Positions 18,989 to 27,689 are shown, counted from the first letter of the stretch. The stretch is 36,963 nucleotides of DNA from Arcobacteraceae bacterium (GCA_029938215.1 JAOZVJ010000001.1:1-36963); one strand, 5' to 3'. Numbers and translations are program-made. Notes: generated by a model not told the origin, from the sequence alone.

Positions 18989-20650
18989 ATGATACATATT
19001 GTGCAAAAAAAAGCTATATTTAAAATTCTTATAGATGGAAATTGTGATGCAAACGATGCAAAACAACTTCTTAAGTTAATAAAGAAAAATAATAAACTAG
19101 AAATATCTTTTATTAATGTAGCTTTTTTACCTGTAAATACAATAAAAGCATTATCGATATATCAAAAAAATTTAAAATTAAATACTGATAATAAATTTCT
19201 TTGGACATATTTAAAAAAAATTTCAATTGATATTTCACTAAATTATATTTCTCAAAAACTTATCAAAAAACAAGCCAAGATAAAAGCTATAGCTATAGGA
19301 GGTAGTGCTGGATCTTTAGGAAGTATGATTAAAATTTTAAAAAATTTACCTTTTACAGATATTTCTGTATTTATAGTAATGCATATTTTACCTAATAAAA
19401 AAAATAGTCTAACTCAAGTGTTACAGCAATGTACAAATTACACAGTAAAAGAAGCAAAGCATGGGGAAAAAATCAAAAAAAATTATGTGTATGTAGCATC
19501 TGCTGATATGCATATGGTCGTAGAAGGTGGTTGCATTTACCATTCAAAAACAAATAAAATTAATTTTTGCAGACCAGCAATAGATATGCTTTTTAAAACA
19601 TTAGCATTAGAATACAAAGAATCATTACTCGCAATTCTTACTTGTGGATATATGGATGATGGTAGCCGATCTTTGGCAGATATTAAAGAAAATGATGGGG
19701 AATCCATTATTCAAAACCCAAATGAATGTGAAGCAAATGAGATACCTTTAAATGCAATAATTACAAAAAATCATACTCAAATTTTAGGAATTAAGGAAAT
19801 TTCTAATTATCTTAAATTGCAATTAAATTCTTTTGTATGCTATGAAGAGAATATTCCTGATTTTATAAATAATATTTATAAAACATATGGATATGATTAT
19901 AAAAATTATGATAAAAAATCCATAACAAGAAGAATAAAAATTTTACAAGAAGAATTAGGAATACCTACATTTAAAGAATTTGCTAATTTAATTTTATCCA
20001 ATAATGAAATGTTTGAGTTGCTTTTTAAAAAATTGTCCATAAATGTAAGTGAATTTTTTAGAAATCCATTAATTTTTAAACAAATAAGAGAAGAAGTTGT
20101 TCCGACACTAGAAACATATCCGCATATAAGAGTTTGGTGTAGTGCTTGTTCTGAAGGACAAGAGCCATATTCTGTTGCAATGCTTTTAGATGAAATGGGA
20201 TTATTGGAAAGATCAATTATTTATGCAACAGATTTTAACAAAACTATTTTAGAACAAGCAAAAAATGGTATTTTTTCAAATGAAGAATATAAAAAATTTA
20301 AAAAAAATTATATAAAAAGCGGGGGAATAAAAAATTTCAATAAGTGGTGGATAAAAAATGAACATTATGCAGAAATAGCTCCACTTATCAAAGAAAAAAT
20401 TCAATTTTTTCAACACAATTTAGTAACAGATGGAGAAATAAATGAATTTCATATAATTTTTTGCCGAAATGTTTTGATTTATTTTGATGAAAAACTACAA
20501 GAAAAAGTATTTAAACTTATTCATAGTTCTTTAATAAGAAATGGATTTTTAATTTTAGGAGAAAGTGAAACTGTAAAAAATAAAAATGGTTTTGAAAAAT
20601 TTAATATTTCTTCAGAAAATAAAATATTTAAAAAAATAGGAGAAGCATAG
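18989..20650 (+). CDS. CheB-CheR fusion (protein-glutamate methylesterase and methyltransferase) with STAS-like N-terminus
   Basis: This 553-residue protein has three parts. Residues 1-90 look like a STAS-type domain. The CheB methylesterase follows (about 97-270), with GGSAGSLGS (Ser106), VMHILPNK (His132) and CGYMDDGSRSL (Asp224), so the catalytic triad appears intact. The CheR methyltransferase (about 290-550) has SEFFRNP, the SAM-binding VWCSACSEGQEPYSVAML, and FCRNVLIYFD. In chemotaxis these enzymes reset receptor methylation. Fusions of this kind are also found beside sensor kinases, where the target is not a classical receptor. No methyl-accepting protein lies in the window, so the substrate may be a coiled coil of a neighbouring kinase (inference). 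It abuts the next gene with no spacer. Confidence 0.88.
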   Translation: MIHIVQKKAIFKILIDGNCDANDAKQLLKLIKKNNKLEISFINVAFLPVNTIKALSIYQKNLKLNTDNKFLWTYLKKISIDISLNYISQKLIKKQAKIKAIAIGGSAGSLGSMIKILKNLPFTDISVFIVMHILPNKKNSLTQVLQQCTNYTVKEAKHGEKIKKNYVYVASADMHMVVEGGCIYHSKTNKINFCRPAIDMLFKTLALEYKESLLAILTCGYMDDGSRSLADIKENDGESIIQNPNECEANEIPLNAIITKNHTQILGIKEISNYLKLQLNSFVCYEENIPDFINNIYKTYGYDYKNYDKKSITRRIKILQEELGIPTFKEFANLILSNNEMFELLFKKLSINVSEFFRNPLIFKQIREEVVPTLETYPHIRVWCSACSEGQEPYSVAMLLDEMGLLERSIIYATDFNKTILEQAKNGIFSNEEYKKFKKNYIKSGGIKNFNKWWIKNEHYAEIAPLIKEKIQFFQHNLVTDGEINEFHIIFCRNVLIYFDEKLQEKVFKLIHSSLIRNGFLILGESETVKNKNGFEKFNISSENKIFKKIGEA

Positions 20651-21856
20651 ATGAAGGCAAACATATTAATCGTAGATGATATTCAATCAAACCTAGATAC
20701 TTTGAATTTTATGATAGATGATATAGAATTTGAAGATGGAATTAGTGTAAATGTTATAAAAGCAAAAAGTGGAAATGAAGCTTTAAATTTAGCTACTAAA
20801 TATAATTTAGCACTTATAATTCTAGATATACAAATGCCAGAAATGGATGGATTTGAAGTTGCTAGATTTTTAAAAAAAAGTATAAAAACAAAAGATGTTC
20901 CAATTATGTTTTTAACTGCTGCATATAAATCAGAAGAAATGAGAAATTATGGTCTTCGAGTTGGCGCTTTTGATTATTTTTTAAAACCAATTGATCCATT
21001 GCTTTTAGTTCCAAAAATAAAACTTTATATACATTTTTATTTGCTTAATTCAAAATTAAAAGACTCAAATGCTATCTTAGAAGAAAAAATAAAAGAAGCT
21101 ATTGAAAAAAATTCTCAAATAGAATCAAAGCTTTATCAAGCAGAAAGGCTTGCATCAATTGGAGAAATGATAGGAAATATTGCTCACCAATGGAGACAAC
21201 CGCTTGCAATCATATCCATGTGGGCAAATAATATTGTTGCAGATGTAGATATGGAAGAAGTAGAAAATGAAAATTTACGAAAATATTCAAATAATATTGT
21301 TGAACAAACAAAACGCTTATCTCAAACAATAGAGGATTTTAGAGGATTTTTTGCACCAAATAAAGAAAAAAATAAATTTTTACTAGAAAAAAGTATAGAA
21401 AAAATTATAACTCTTTTATCTGCTTCATTTAAAGCACATAATATTGAAATAATAAAAGATATAGAAGACATTCAAATAACTGCTTTAGAAAATGAACTAA
21501 TACAGTCTATTTTAAATATTATGAAAAATGCAAAAGATGTACTGCTTACACTTGCAAAAGATAAAAAAAGATTAATTTTTATAAAAACATATCAAAAGCA
21601 AAATATAGCAGTTATTGAAATAAAAGATAGCGGAGAAGGAATATCAGAAGAAATAATAAAAAAAATATTTGAACCATATTTTACCACAAAACATAAGTTT
21701 CAAGGCACAGGCGTAGGCTTATATATGGTAGAATCTATTGTTACAAAGCATTTGGGAGGAAAAATTTCTGTTCAAAATTTAGAATATGAATATGAAGATA
21801 AAAAATATAAAGGTGCAAAATTTATTATTGAGATACCAACTGGAAATAAACAATGA
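20651..21856 (+). CDS. Receiver-histidine kinase fusion
   Basis: This 401-residue cytosolic protein has a receiver at about 3-120 (VDD, phospho-acceptor Asp59 in LDIQMPEMDG, Lys112 in LKPID). A short coiled linker (140-165) follows, then a kinase with GEMIGNIAHQWRQPLAI (His179), NIMKNAKDVL, DSGEGISEEI and GTGVGLYMVE. AGGAG in the end of the CheB-CheR gene serves the ATG at 20651. The stretch after the H-box (MWANNIVADVDM) is almost identical, in DNA too, to the next kinase. The last four bases overlap that next gene (ATGA), so production of the two is probably coupled. Confidence 0.9.
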   Translation: MKANILIVDDIQSNLDTLNFMIDDIEFEDGISVNVIKAKSGNEALNLATKYNLALIILDIQMPEMDGFEVARFLKKSIKTKDVPIMFLTAAYKSEEMRNYGLRVGAFDYFLKPIDPLLLVPKIKLYIHFYLLNSKLKDSNAILEEKIKEAIEKNSQIESKLYQAERLASIGEMIGNIAHQWRQPLAIISMWANNIVADVDMEEVENENLRKYSNNIVEQTKRLSQTIEDFRGFFAPNKEKNKFLLEKSIEKIITLLSASFKAHNIEIIKDIEDIQITALENELIQSILNIMKNAKDVLLTLAKDKKRLIFIKTYQKQNIAVIEIKDSGEGISEEIIKKIFEPYFTTKHKFQGTGVGLYMVESIVTKHLGGKISVQNLEYEYEDKKYKGAKFIIEIPTGNKQ

Positions 21857-23334
21857 AAAAAATATTTGAAAGAAAAATTGAAAAATTGAAAAATTATTAT
21901 ATTGGTATTTTAATTATTTCAACATTTATTATTGTTTTATCTTTAGGCTGGAATATTTATAATGAATCGCAACATTATAAAAATGCTGCCCTAGAACATG
22001 CAAAAAATTCATTTATTAAAAACATTATGTTTAGGGACTGGGTTGCTTCTCATGGTGGAGTTTATGTTTTTCCAACAAAAAGAACACCTCCAAATCCATA
22101 TCTTTTTCATGTTAAAGATAGAGATTTGATTACAACTGGGGGTAAAAAATTAACACTTATGAATCCTTCTTATACGATAAGGCAACTTATGGAAGAACAC
22201 AAAGGAATGTATGGAGCAAAAGGACATATTACAAGTTTAAAACTTTTAAATCCAAAAAATAAGCCAAATAACTGGGAAAAAAAAGCATTAAAAATATTTG
22301 AAAAAGGAAAGAAAAAAGAATTATATGAATTTTTATCAAAAGATGGTGAAGAGTATGTATTTTATATGAAAGCATTATCAACAAAACAGTCTTGCCTAAA
22401 ATGCCACGAACATCAAGGATTTAAATTGGGAGATACAAAAAGTGGTATTTTTATTTCAATTCCTATGAAAAAATATTATGATGATATGTATAGCGCAATT
22501 TATGACATTATAACAATATATCTTATTTTTTATATTATTGGTATAGCATGTTTAATCTATATTTATAAGAATTTAAAAGCATCCTTGCTTAGGCAAGAAA
22601 AGCTAATAGAGGAAAATCGTAAAAAAGATGAAATAATGCTCGCACAATCTCGCCATGCTGCAATGGGAGAAATGATAAGTATGATAGCACATCAATGGAG
22701 ACAACCAATTGCTGTTATAGCAATGTGGGCAAACAATATTGTTGCAGATGTAGATATGGACGAGATGAATAGTAAAAATTTTAAAGACTATGCCGATAAT
22801 ATTGTTAATCAAACGAAACATCTTTCCAGTACTATTGATGACTTTAGAAATTTTTTTAAGCCAAACAAGGAAAAAGAAAATATTGTCTTAAAAGATATTA
22901 TGGAAGAGTGTCTTGCCGTTGTTAATAAAAGTTTAGAAAATAACAATATACAAGTTGAAAAAAACTATAAAAGTCAAAATAAAATAAAAATACACTCAAG
23001 AGAACTTGTGCAAGTTTATATTAATTTAATAAAAAATGCCAAAGATGCTTTAATAGAAAACAATATAAAAAATGCTAAAATTACTATAAACATATATGAA
23101 GATAATGATAATATTATTACAGAAATAAGAGATAACGCAAAAGGAATAGATGAAGATATAATTTTAAAAATATTTGAACCATACTTCACAACAAAAAGTG
23201 TTCAGTCTGGAACTGGTTTGGGACTTTATATTAGCAAAATTATAGTTGAAAAACATCTACACGGAATAATAGGCGTAGATAATATAAATAATGGAGCTTG
23301 TTTTACTATTTTATTGCCAAAGGAAAATAAATGA
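21853..23334 (+). CDS. Membrane histidine kinase with haem-type (DUF3365/Tll0287-like) sensor domain
   Basis: This is a 493-residue inner-membrane kinase. TM1 is at about 15-34 and TM2 at about 216-238. The extracytoplasmic domain between them has FRDWVASHGGVYVF and a CLKCHEHQG motif (Cys181, Cys184, His185), the marks of DUF3365/Tll0287-like domains expected to carry c-type haem. Redox, oxygen or nitric oxide sensing is therefore plausible, though the ligand cannot be read from sequence. The kinase part has GEMISMIAHQWRQPIAV (His280), NLIKNAKDALI, DNAKGIDEDI and GTGLGLYISK. It has no receiver of its own, but a stand-alone receiver gene overlaps its end by four bases and is the obvious partner. 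Confidence 0.9.
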   Translation: MKKIFERKIEKLKNYYIGILIISTFIIVLSLGWNIYNESQHYKNAALEHAKNSFIKNIMFRDWVASHGGVYVFPTKRTPPNPYLFHVKDRDLITTGGKKLTLMNPSYTIRQLMEEHKGMYGAKGHITSLKLLNPKNKPNNWEKKALKIFEKGKKKELYEFLSKDGEEYVFYMKALSTKQSCLKCHEHQGFKLGDTKSGIFISIPMKKYYDDMYSAIYDIITIYLIFYIIGIACLIYIYKNLKASLLRQEKLIEENRKKDEIMLAQSRHAAMGEMISMIAHQWRQPIAVIAMWANNIVADVDMDEMNSKNFKDYADNIVNQTKHLSSTIDDFRNFFKPNKEKENIVLKDIMEECLAVVNKSLENNNIQVEKNYKSQNKIKIHSRELVQVYINLIKNAKDALIENNIKNAKITINIYEDNDNIITEIRDNAKGIDEDIILKIFEPYFTTKSVQSGTGLGLYISKIIVEKHLHGIIGVDNINNGACFTILLPKENK

Positions 23335-23729
23335 ATGAAGAAATAAAAGCCTTAAAACAAAAAGTCAAAGATATGAAGGTTATTTATGTTGAAGACGAGG
23401 ATGATATGAGAATAGGCACCGAAATGTTTTTAAATAAATTTTTCAACTTTGTTGAAATTGCAGAAAATGGTCAAGATGGATTACAAAAATTTAAAGATGG
23501 TGATTTTAATATAGTTTTTACAGATATTCTTATGCCAAAAATGAATGGTTTGGATATGATTAGAAATATAAAAAAATATAAAAAAAATATTTTTTGTATT
23601 GCTCTTACGGCATCTGAAATTAATAAAGAAAATATTGAAAATAATGTAAATTTATATTTTAGAAAACCTATTTCTTACAATAATATGATTGTTATTATGA
23701 AAGAAATTATTAAAAAGTTTGATTTATAA
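23331..23729 (+). CDS. Stand-alone receiver (single-domain response regulator)
   Basis: This 132-residue receiver has no output domain. The acidic pocket is VEDEDDM, the phospho-acceptor is Asp65 in TDILMPKMNG, and the conserved Thr/Ser and Lys are in ALTASE and FRKPIS. It is probably a phosphorelay carrier or a CheY-like effector that binds a partner. The ATG overlaps the stop of the haem-sensor kinase and has AAGGA upstream, so it is very likely that kinase's partner. An amphipathic N-terminal helix (EEIKALKQKVKDM) could aid docking. Confidence 0.88.
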   Translation: MNEEIKALKQKVKDMKVIYVEDEDDMRIGTEMFLNKFFNFVEIAENGQDGLQKFKDGDFNIVFTDILMPKMNGLDMIRNIKKYKKNIFCIALTASEINKENIENNVNLYFRKPISYNNMIVIMKEIIKKFDL

Positions 23730-23741
23730 TAAGTTATTATT

Positions 23742-24944
23742 GTGAAAAAAAAAATAAAAAATCTAATAGAAATTACAAAAAATTTAACAGTTTTGTATGC
23801 TGAAGATGATGATTTACTTAGAGAAAGTTCATATAGTTATTTAAAAAAAATATTTTACAAAGTAATTTGTGTTGAAGATGGAGAAAAAGCACTTGATCTT
23901 TACAAAAAAGAAAAGTTTGATATAATAATTACTGACATAGAAATGCCAAATATGAATGGGCTTGAAATGTCCAAAATGATAAAAAAAATAAATCCAAATC
24001 AAGAGATTATAATTATTTCAGCATATACAAATTCTGATTATTTTATAAATTCTATTGAAATAGGTGTTAGTGGCTATATCCTAAAACCTACGGACTTGTT
24101 GCAAATGAGTGAAGTTTTATATAAAACTTCACTAAAAATATTAGAACATAACAAAGTTATAGAGTATGAAAAATTTTTAGAGCAAAGAGTAGAAGAAGAA
24201 ATTGAAAAAAATAAAATAAGTCAAAAAATATTATTTGAACAATCCAAAATGGCAGCAATGGGTGAAATGCTTGAATCTATAGCACATCAATGGCGACAAC
24301 CTTTATCTGTCATCACAACGGCAGCTAGTGGAATGAAAATACAAAAAGAATATGAAATGCTAACGGATGATAGTTTTATTGAATCTACAGATGCTATTAT
24401 TTCTTCAGCACTTCATTTATCAAATACAATTGATGACTTTAGGGACTTTTTTAAACAAAATAAAAGAAAAGAACTTTTTTCTTTAAAAAATTCTTTTCAT
24501 AGAGCTACCAAACTTCTTAGTTCCAAATTTAAAAATAGAGAAATTAATATTATAGAAAATATTAAAGATGTAAAGATTATGGGATTGAACAATGAGTTGG
24601 TTCAGGTATTTATGAATATTTTAAATAATGCAAAAGATGCGCTAGAAGAAATAAAAGAGGGAAAAAGATTTATTTTTATCAACATACATAAAAAAGAAAA
24701 TAATATCGCAATAACCATAAAAGACAATGGCAATGGAATACCAGATAAAATTTTAAATAAAATATTTAAATCTCATTTTACGACAAAATCTAACAAAGAT
24801 GGTACAGGCATTGGACTTTATATGGCAAAACAAATAGTTGAAGATCATTTTAAAGGAAATTTAAAAGTTAAAAATGTTAACTATGAATATAAAGGCAAAA
24901 AATATAAAGGCGCAGAATTTTTATTAAATATTCCAGCAAATTAA
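23742..24944 (+). CDS. Receiver-histidine kinase fusion (GTG start)
   Basis: This 400-residue cytosolic protein has a receiver at about 14-130 (AEDDD, Asp65 in TDIEMPN, Lys in LKPTD). A coiled linker (140-165) leads to a kinase with GEMLESIAHQWRQPLSV (His182), NILNNAKDALEE, DNGNGIPDKI and GTGIGLYMAK. The receiver closely resembles that of the HD-GYP protein at 13852, sharing SAYT, SGYI and KP.D at the same positions, so the two are likely paralogues. The only plausible start is the GTG at 23742, which has no clear ribosome site; coupling to the gene 12 bases upstream is likely. It ends the kinase series. Confidence 0.87.
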   Translation: MKKKIKNLIEITKNLTVLYAEDDDLLRESSYSYLKKIFYKVICVEDGEKALDLYKKEKFDIIITDIEMPNMNGLEMSKMIKKINPNQEIIIISAYTNSDYFINSIEIGVSGYILKPTDLLQMSEVLYKTSLKILEHNKVIEYEKFLEQRVEEEIEKNKISQKILFEQSKMAAMGEMLESIAHQWRQPLSVITTAASGMKIQKEYEMLTDDSFIESTDAIISSALHLSNTIDDFRDFFKQNKRKELFSLKNSFHRATKLLSSKFKNREINIIENIKDVKIMGLNNELVQVFMNILNNAKDALEEIKEGKRFIFINIHKKENNIAITIKDNGNGIPDKILNKIFKSHFTTKSNKDGTGIGLYMAKQIVEDHFKGNLKVKNVNYEYKGKKYKGAEFLLNIPAN

Positions 24945-24992
24945 CTTAAAGAAACTATTTATTAAAAATATTAAAATTTAGTAACTTTTTAC

Positions 24993-25021
24993 TTGACATT
25001 AAAACATATTATATATATAAT
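24993..25021 (+). promoter_or_regulatory. Consensus sigma-70 promoter for the Lys/Ala-rich protein
   Basis: An exact TTGACA (24993-24998), a 17-base spacer and an exact TATAAT (25016-25021) lie 62 bases before the start codon. A second TATAAT lies at 25027-25032. Promoters this close to consensus are unusual in this AT-rich window, so strong constitutive transcription is expected. Confidence 0.75.
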
Positions 25022-25082
25022 ATCTATATAATATTACTTTTTTAATGAAGAGTTTTATTAAATTTAAAAGAGGAGTCCATAT

Positions 25083-25235
25083 ATGGCAAAATTAACAAAA
25101 AAAGAAGCTAAAAAATTAGCAGCGAAAAAAGCAGCAGCAAAAAAGAAAGCAAAAAAGAAAATAGCGGCGAAAAAGAAAGCGAAAAAGAAAAAAGCAAAAA
25201 AAAGCAAAAAAGCAAAAAAAAGCAAAAAAAAGTAA
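25083..25235 (+). CDS. Lysine/alanine-rich 50-residue protein, histone H1-like composition
   Basis: The 50 residues contain 29 Lys and 13 Ala, with Ser near the end; the sequence starts MAKLTKKEAKKLAAKKAA and ends KKSKKAKKSKKK. There are no aromatic or Cys residues. AGAGGAG lies a normal distance before the ATG, a consensus promoter precedes it and a hairpin follows the stop, so it is a self-contained, probably highly expressed gene. The composition recalls the tails of eukaryotic H1, Hc1 and AlgP-type bacterial proteins, so DNA or RNA compaction is the first guess. Polyphosphate binding is another. Because poly-AAA and GCA codons can arise from simple-sequence drift, function is unproven. 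Confidence 0.72.
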   Translation: MAKLTKKEAKKLAAKKAAAKKKAKKKIAAKKKAKKKKAKKSKKAKKSKKK

Positions 25236-25247
25236 TTTAAATTTTCT

Positions 25248-25274
25248 GCAAGCAATTATTTAATAGTTGCTTGC
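25248..25274 (+). terminator. Terminator after the Lys/Ala-rich gene
   Basis: The repeat GCAAGCAA, an 11-base centre that can partly pair, and TTGCTTGC form a hairpin 12 bases after the stop codon. It is followed by a T-rich tract (TTAAATTTTAT). Confidence 0.65.
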
Positions 25275-25422
25275 TTAAATTTTATACTTCATTCCTATCC
25301 AAAAAATTATTTTTTATTTATAAAACTTTTAGTAAATTACCAAAGACTCTATATGCTTAATAAAAAATAAAATAAAATTTGTGTATCATCATAAAAAACA
25401 ATTTATAATGTTAGGAAACAAA

Positions 25423-25800
25423 ATGTCAAATGTGTTGGTTGTAGATGATTCAAGAATTATGAGAATAAATATCAAAAAAATGCTTGAATCAATTGGACAT
25501 AAAGTCATAGCAGAAGCAACAAATGGATATGAAGCAATTGAAAAATATAAGCAAAATTGTGAAGAAATTGATTTGGTAACTATGGATATCACAATGCCAA
25601 TAATTAATGATATTAAAGATGGTATTGATGCTGTCAAACATATAATAAAATTTGATTCAAATGCAAAAATTATTATGCTAACATCTCTTGGTGAACAACA
25701 AGAAGTTATTAAAGCTGTTGAAGCTGGTGCTTCTAATTATCTCTTAAAACCTATTCAAGTTGACAAATTAACAGAAGCTTTATCTAAGCTTAACATATGA
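25423..25800 (+). CDS. CheY-like single-domain response regulator
   Basis: This 125-residue receiver starts MSNVLVVDDSRIMR. It has the acidic pocket Asp8/Asp9, phospho-acceptor Asp55 in TMDITMP, Thr87 in MLTSLG and Lys109 in YLLKPIQ, the full set for phosphorylation. The VVDDSRIMR opening is typical of CheY-family regulators that act on motility or another protein. I chose the ATG at 25423, which has AGGA seven bases upstream; a longer frame from a GTG at 25381 adds 14 residues with no family match. It is separated from the Lys/Ala-rich gene by a terminator and about 150 bases, so it probably has its own promoter. Confidence 0.9.
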   Translation: MSNVLVVDDSRIMRINIKKMLESIGHKVIAEATNGYEAIEKYKQNCEEIDLVTMDITMPIINDIKDGIDAVKHIIKFDSNAKIIMLTSLGEQQEVIKAVEAGASNYLLKPIQVDKLTEALSKLNI

Positions 25801-25832
25801 TTATCAGGGATTTTCTATATTTTAAGTGCAAG

Positions 25833-25863
25833 TTTGTTAAAATAATACAAATATTTTAACAAA
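25833..25863 (+). promoter_or_regulatory. Perfect inverted repeat overlapping the thrS ribosome-binding region
   Basis: TTTGTTAAAAT (25833-25843), a nine-base loop and ATTTTAACAAA (25853-25863) form an 11-bp perfect stem. Its last bases merge into the AAAGGA ribosome site of thrS. If transcribed, the hairpin could hide the site. TAAAAT within the left arm could instead be a -10 box, in which case this is a DNA operator or chance. Confidence 0.5.
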
Positions 25864-25871
25864 GGATTTTA

Positions 25872-27689
25872 TTGGACTGCATTGCCATTAAAAAAGATGG
25901 TCAAATTTATGACCTTCAAACTGCTAAAGCTTTAAATATTGAAGCTGAACAATATGAACAAATAAAAGCTAATAACTCTACTGATGCTTTAGAAATTTTA
26001 AGACACTCAACTGCTCATCTTATGGCGCAAGCTATAAAGGAGCTACATCCAGAAGCTAAATTTTTTGTAGGACCTGTTGTAAAAGAGGGATTTTATTACG
26101 ATTTTAAATTAGATCATCAATTAAATGATGAAGATTTACCTACTATTGAAAAAAAGATGAAAGAATTAGCTGGCAAAAAGATGCCAATCGAGCGAGCTGA
26201 AATATCAAGAAAAGATATAATTAAAAAGTTTGCTAGTGATGAACTAAAGCAAGCTGTTTTAGAAAATATTACTGATGATGTTTTAACTATTTACAAGCAA
26301 GGCGATTTTGAAGATTTATGTCGTGGACCACATGTACCAAACACTAGAATGATAAGAAATTTTAAACTTATTCGAGTAGCTGGTGCTTATTTAGGTGGAG
26401 ATGAAACCAATGAAATGATTACTAGAATTTACGGTATTTCATTTTTTGATAAAGCTGAACTAAAAGAGTATGTTACAATGCTTGAAGAAGCTAAGAAGCG
26501 TGATCATAGAAGATTAGGAACTGATCTTAAGCTTTTTACCTTTAGTGATGATGTCGGTGCGGGGTTACCATTGTGGTTACCAAATGGTGCAAGACTAAGA
26601 GGTAAATTAGAACAATTATTATACAAAGCCCATAGAGTAAGAGGTTATCAACCTGTTCGAGCTCCAGAGATTTTAAAAGCAGAAGCTTGGGTAAAATCAG
26701 GTCACTACGAAAACTATAAAGAAAATATGTATTTTACAACTATTGACGAGATGGAATATGGTTTAAAACCTATGAACTGTGTTGGTCATATTGAAATATT
26801 TAAAGATGATTTGGTTTCTTATAGAGATTTACCTATGAAATTCTTTGAGTATGGAGTAGTGCATAGACACGAATTAAGTGGTGCTATGCATGGATTGTTT
26901 AGAGTTAGAGAATTTACTCAAGATGATGCACATATTTTTTGTACACAAGATCAGGTAAAATCTGTAATTATAGAAGTAATTGAATTTGTTGAAAGTTTGA
27001 TGGGTCATTTTGGATTTAAATACGAAATGGAAGTATCTACAAAACCTAAAAAAGCAATCGGCGATGATGCATTCTGGGAAAGCACAACTAAAGGTATCAT
27101 GGATGCTTTAGATGAAAATGGTTACTCTTATGGAATTGATGAAGGTGGTGGAGCATTTTATGGTCCAAAGATTGATATTAAGATTTTAGATGCAATTGGT
27201 AGAAAATGGCAATGTGGTACTATTCAAGTTGATATGAATTTGCCTGAAAGATTTGATATACATTATACTTCAAAAGATGATACAAGAGAACGACCTGTTA
27301 TGATTCATAGAGCTATTTTAGGTAGTTTTGAAAGATTTATTGGAATTTTAACTGAACATTATGCTGGTGAATTTCCACTTAGTATCGCTCCTACAGGAGT
27401 AAGTATTATTCCAATTGCTAATGCCCATGTTCAATACGCAAAACAACTTCAAAAAGAGTTGCAAGAAATTGAAATAGATAGTGATATATATGACAAAAAT
27501 GATAGCTTAAACAAAAGAATCAGAACAGCTGAAAAACAAAGAGTTCCGATGATTGTAGTTGTTGGAGATGACGAGGTTGCAGATTCTACTATTGCATTAA
27601 GAGATAGAAGAGCAAGAGAAAGAAGTACTATGACTAAACAAGAGTTTATAGAGATGTTAAACAATAAAAAAATAGAGGATAAAATTTGA
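25872..27689 (+). CDS. thrS: Threonyl-tRNA synthetase (TTG start)
   Basis: ThrRS charges tRNA(Thr) with threonine. The 605-residue class II enzyme has an editing domain starting [13 protein letters not shown] (HxxxH at 45-49) with the second editing motif [10 protein letters not shown]. The catalytic core shows the zinc cysteine in [11 protein letters not shown], motif 2 [14 protein letters not shown] and motif 3 in [15 protein letters not shown]. The anticodon domain follows. Only about 40 residues precede the editing domain, so the N-terminal TGS domain of E. coli ThrRS is missing or reduced, as in related Campylobacterota. The start is TTG at 25872, five bases after AAAGGA; no in-frame ATG lies before the conserved region. 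infC overlaps its stop by four bases. Confidence 0.95.
   Translation: MDCIAIKKDGQIYDLQTAKALNIEAEQYEQIKANNSTDALEILRHSTAHLMAQAIKELHPEAKFFVGPVVKEGFYYDFKLDHQLNDEDLPTIEKKMKELAGKKMPIERAEISRKDIIKKFASDELKQAVLENITDDVLTIYKQGDFEDLCRGPHVPNTRMIRNFKLIRVAGAYLGGDETNEMITRIYGISFFDKAELKEYVTMLEEAKKRDHRRLGTDLKLFTFSDDVGAGLPLWLPNGARLRGKLEQLLYKAHRVRGYQPVRAPEILKAEAWVKSGHYENYKENMYFTTIDEMEYGLKPMNCVGHIEIFKDDLVSYRDLPMKFFEYGVVHRHELSGAMHGLFRVREFTQDDAHIFCTQDQVKSVIIEVIEFVESLMGHFGFKYEMEVSTKPKKAIGDDAFWESTTKGIMDALDENGYSYGIDEGGGAFYGPKIDIKILDAIGRKWQCGTIQVDMNLPERFDIHYTSKDDTRERPVMIHRAILGSFERFIGILTEHYAGEFPLSIAPTGVSIIPIANAHVQYAKQLQKELQEIEIDSDIYDKNDSLNKRIRTAEKQRVPMIVVVGDDEVADSTIALRDRRARERSTMTKQEFIEMLNNKKIEDKI

Noticed and set aside
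25064-25255. Phe-rich 63-residue minus-strand frame (FFAFFFAA repeats)
   Set aside because: It is the complement of AAA and GCA codons of the Lys/Ala-rich gene, which has a promoter, ribosome site and terminator on the plus strand.
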